Program-made: the position numbers and the translations under genes
Notes under the pieces: model-generated
Told to the model about the DNA's origin: nothing
The model's input: only the letters and a program-made list of their open reading frames with translations
Database searches by the model: none
In this document: positions 14,299 through 15,217 of the stretch, one piece after another
Layout: each line of letters opens with the position of its first letter
Position numbering within the stretch: the first letter of the stretch is position 1
DNA from: WQXF01 sp031552825
Lineage (GTDB): Bacteria > Bacillota > Clostridia > Christensenellales > Aristaeellaceae
DNA length: 15,217 bases
Direction: 5' to 3'
NCBI GenBank assembly: GCA_031552825.1
Contig: JAVBMD010000039.1
Coordinates: 1 to 15,217 of the forward strand

Positions 14299-14601
14299 GG
14301 GGACGGAGCGCCGTCGCGCCAGTGGCGCGGTGAGACGGCGAGGAAGTCCAATGAGCAAAGGAGCGCTTGCGCGACTATTGCGAATTGTGGGGGGACCGCC
14401 CTCAGGCGGTGGAGGGATTCCGTCTCTTCCCGCCGCAGCGGTGGGGGGATTCCCGCCGCCCGCGGCGGCGGTTTCTCCGGCGTAAGCGTGGCGGAGCCAA
14501 GATCAGCCAGTGGTCGAATAATCGAGGCGGAAGCCCAGCGAACCAACGAGTTTGCGCGGCAAGCGACTATGGCGAACTGTGAAGGAGGGATTCCGTTCCA
14601 G
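14299..14601. repeat. Mosaic repeat field abutting the truncated BRO-N gene
   Basis: It contains GCGCC/GGCGC-type stems, ACCGCCC/GGCGGT followed by GGAGGGATTCCGTC, CCGCCGC/GCGGTGG with GGGATTCCCG, and two diverged copies of a GCGACTAT(T/G)GCGAA(T/C)TGTG motif (from about 14372 and 14564). The last GGGATTCCGTTCC unit ends at about 14601, exactly where the BRO-N coding similarity stops. Confidence 0.6.
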
Positions 14602-14913
14602 CTCCGCCTTAGGCGACGGAACCGATTGAATGATGCGCAAAAGCTGCTCGGTATCAGCCACATCGGTGAAACGTTTTTTACCATCCATCGCGGTCATTTT
14701 CAACTGCTTACAATTTGTAAGCAGTTGATTTGCGCCTTCTTCAGCAAGACGCTTTTTTAAAACTGCCCAATATGTGCTTGCCCCGCGCGGCGTGGGTTGC
14801 TCCGTCAGCACGCCGACCACATCGACAACCGAAAAATACCATTCTTCTTTTTCTTCATCCCACGCGCTGCGGATTCGCCTGTCCTCAAACAGCCGGATTT
14901 TGCTTTCGTTCAT
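14503..14913 (-). pseudogene. Truncated BRO-N domain (phage antirepressor-like) gene
   Basis: The frame encodes 136 residues, of which about the first 104 look like the N-terminal BRO-N DNA-binding domain found in baculovirus/phage BRO and antirepressor-type proteins: IRLFEDRRIRSAWDEEKEEW, YFSVVDVVGVLTE, YWAVLKKRL, and the close KRFTDVADTEQLLRIIQSVPSPKAE. In intact relatives this continues to a FKLW(L)AQVG-like stretch and a C-terminal domain. Here, after E104 (codon at 14602-14604), the frame runs into repeat DNA and ends in unrelated residues. The start is the ATG at 14913 with GGAGG eight bases upstream, and a near-consensus promoter precedes it, so a shortened protein could still be made. 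I call it broken because the C-terminal part is missing. Confidence 0.75.
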
Positions 14914-14957
14914 ATAGACTGCCTCCATCATAAAGCCTACGCAAAAAGACCTGCCTT

Positions 14958-14987
14958 ATTATAATGCCTTTCACACAAAAAGTCCAA
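14958..14987 (-). promoter_or_regulatory. Strong promoter of the truncated BRO-N gene
   Basis: On the minus strand TTGGAC (14987-14982) and a perfect TATAAT (14963-14958) are 18 bp apart, 45-75 bp upstream of the ATG. The -35 box lies inside the 30-bp palindrome at 14981-15010, so a protein bound there, or the hairpin itself, could affect it. Confidence 0.7.
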
Positions 14988-15010
14988 GCACTCTTGCAAG
15001 CGCTTGGACT
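14981..15010. repeat. 30-bp palindrome, copy A
   Basis: AGTCCAAGC and GCTTGGACT are 9-bp arms extended inward by two further pairs across one mismatch. On the minus strand the stem is followed by TTTTTG, so it may also terminate a gene lying right of the window. It differs from 15151-15180 by one base. Confidence 0.75.
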
Positions 15011-15016
15011 CAGTCT

Positions 15017-15151
15017 ATCAACAAAGTCAGACCGTCGAGAAATGTCCAGATGTGGGCGAAGCACAAGCGTGTCCGCAGGAGGCGTACACTGGTACGCCGA
15101 CAAGGCGCGCGCTGGGCTGAACCCGCAGATGGGCGTTTTTCGACGGTCTGA
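15017..15151. repeat. Foldback element, copy 2 (complete)
   Basis: The element proper runs from TCAGACCGTCGA (15027-15038) to TCGACGGTCTGA (15140-15151), perfect 12-bp terminal inverted repeats; the similarity shared with copy 1 begins at 15017. Inner segments also pair imperfectly, and GGCGTAC/GTACGCC with loop ACTG forms the apex, so nearly all of the 125 bp can fold into one long hairpin. No reading frame is supported. It resembles a non-autonomous palindromic element or a structured RNA gene. Confidence 0.85.
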
Positions 15152-15180
15152 GTCCAAGCACTCTTGCGAGCGCTTGGACT
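15151..15180. repeat. 30-bp palindrome, copy B
   Basis: Same as 14981-15010 except for a G instead of A at position 18 of the unit, which lets CTC pair with GAG and lengthens the inner stem. It directly abuts the right end of the foldback element, sharing the A at 15151. The remaining bases to 15217 show nothing I can name. Confidence 0.75.
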
Positions 15181-15217
15181 TCTGTCACGCCCCGTCGGGC
15201 GCTACCGGATTGCGTGC

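Noticed and set aside
14251..14760. Plus-strand frame of 169 codons in the right-hand repeat field
   Set aside because: It crosses repeat DNA and the antisense of the BRO-N gene; no ribosome site and no family resemblance.
14885..15157. A 90-codon minus-strand frame over the foldback element
   Set aside because: It runs through the palindromes and foldback DNA, lacks a ribosome site and would overlap the promoter and start of the BRO-N gene.

Overview
The window looks like a GC-rich chromosomal segment from a gut-associated Gram-positive anaerobe of the class Clostridia, possibly Christensenellales or a relative. The evidence is strong AGGAGG-type ribosome sites, a ROK-regulated sugar ABC operon, a GH112 galacto-N-biose/lacto-N-biose phosphorylase (a mucin and milk-glycan enzyme), a poly-gamma-glutamate cluster, an Ig-like QWQ-repeat secreted protein, and many GC-rich palindromic intergenic repeats. 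The taxonomic placement is inference. All recognisable genes are on the minus strand, so transcription runs right to left.

Region by region: 1-441 holds two rho-independent terminators that would close a plus-strand gene lying left of the window, then a cluster of about seven hairpins. 442-5598 is an operon read in the order ROK regulator, two-domain sugar ATPase (MmsA/GguA type), permease (MmsB/GguB type) and ChvE-type sugar-binding protein. 5599-5963 holds its probable promoter, a terminator for the neighbouring operon, and a truncated copy of a 125-bp foldback element. 5964-6634 is a RelB/RelE-type toxin-antitoxin pair with a perfect 14-bp-arm palindromic operator. 6769-7872 encodes a secreted two-domain Ig-like protein, and 7932-10094 encodes the GH112 phosphorylase just upstream of it. 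10095-10547 is a repeat field with a perfect 79-bp duplication. 10548-13982 is pgsB-pgsC-pgsW plus a membrane protein resembling DUF5412, all tightly spaced or overlapping. 13983-14601 is a second repeat field with an inverted copy of the same element. 14503-14913 is a BRO-N-type gene cut off by that repeat field. 14914-15217 holds its promoter and a complete copy of the foldback element between two near-identical 30-bp palindromes.

Functionally, the transporter imports a monosaccharide under control of a sugar-sensing ROK protein. The phosphorylase splits Gal-beta-1,3-HexNAc disaccharides inside the cell. The pgs genes would polymerise glutamate into a surface or released polymer. No pgsA or pgsE is present in the window, so the pgs cluster is either non-canonical or completed elsewhere. 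The most unusual content is the repeat architecture: two families of structured elements bracket accessory modules (toxin-antitoxin, phosphorylase, pgs) and one of them has truncated a gene.
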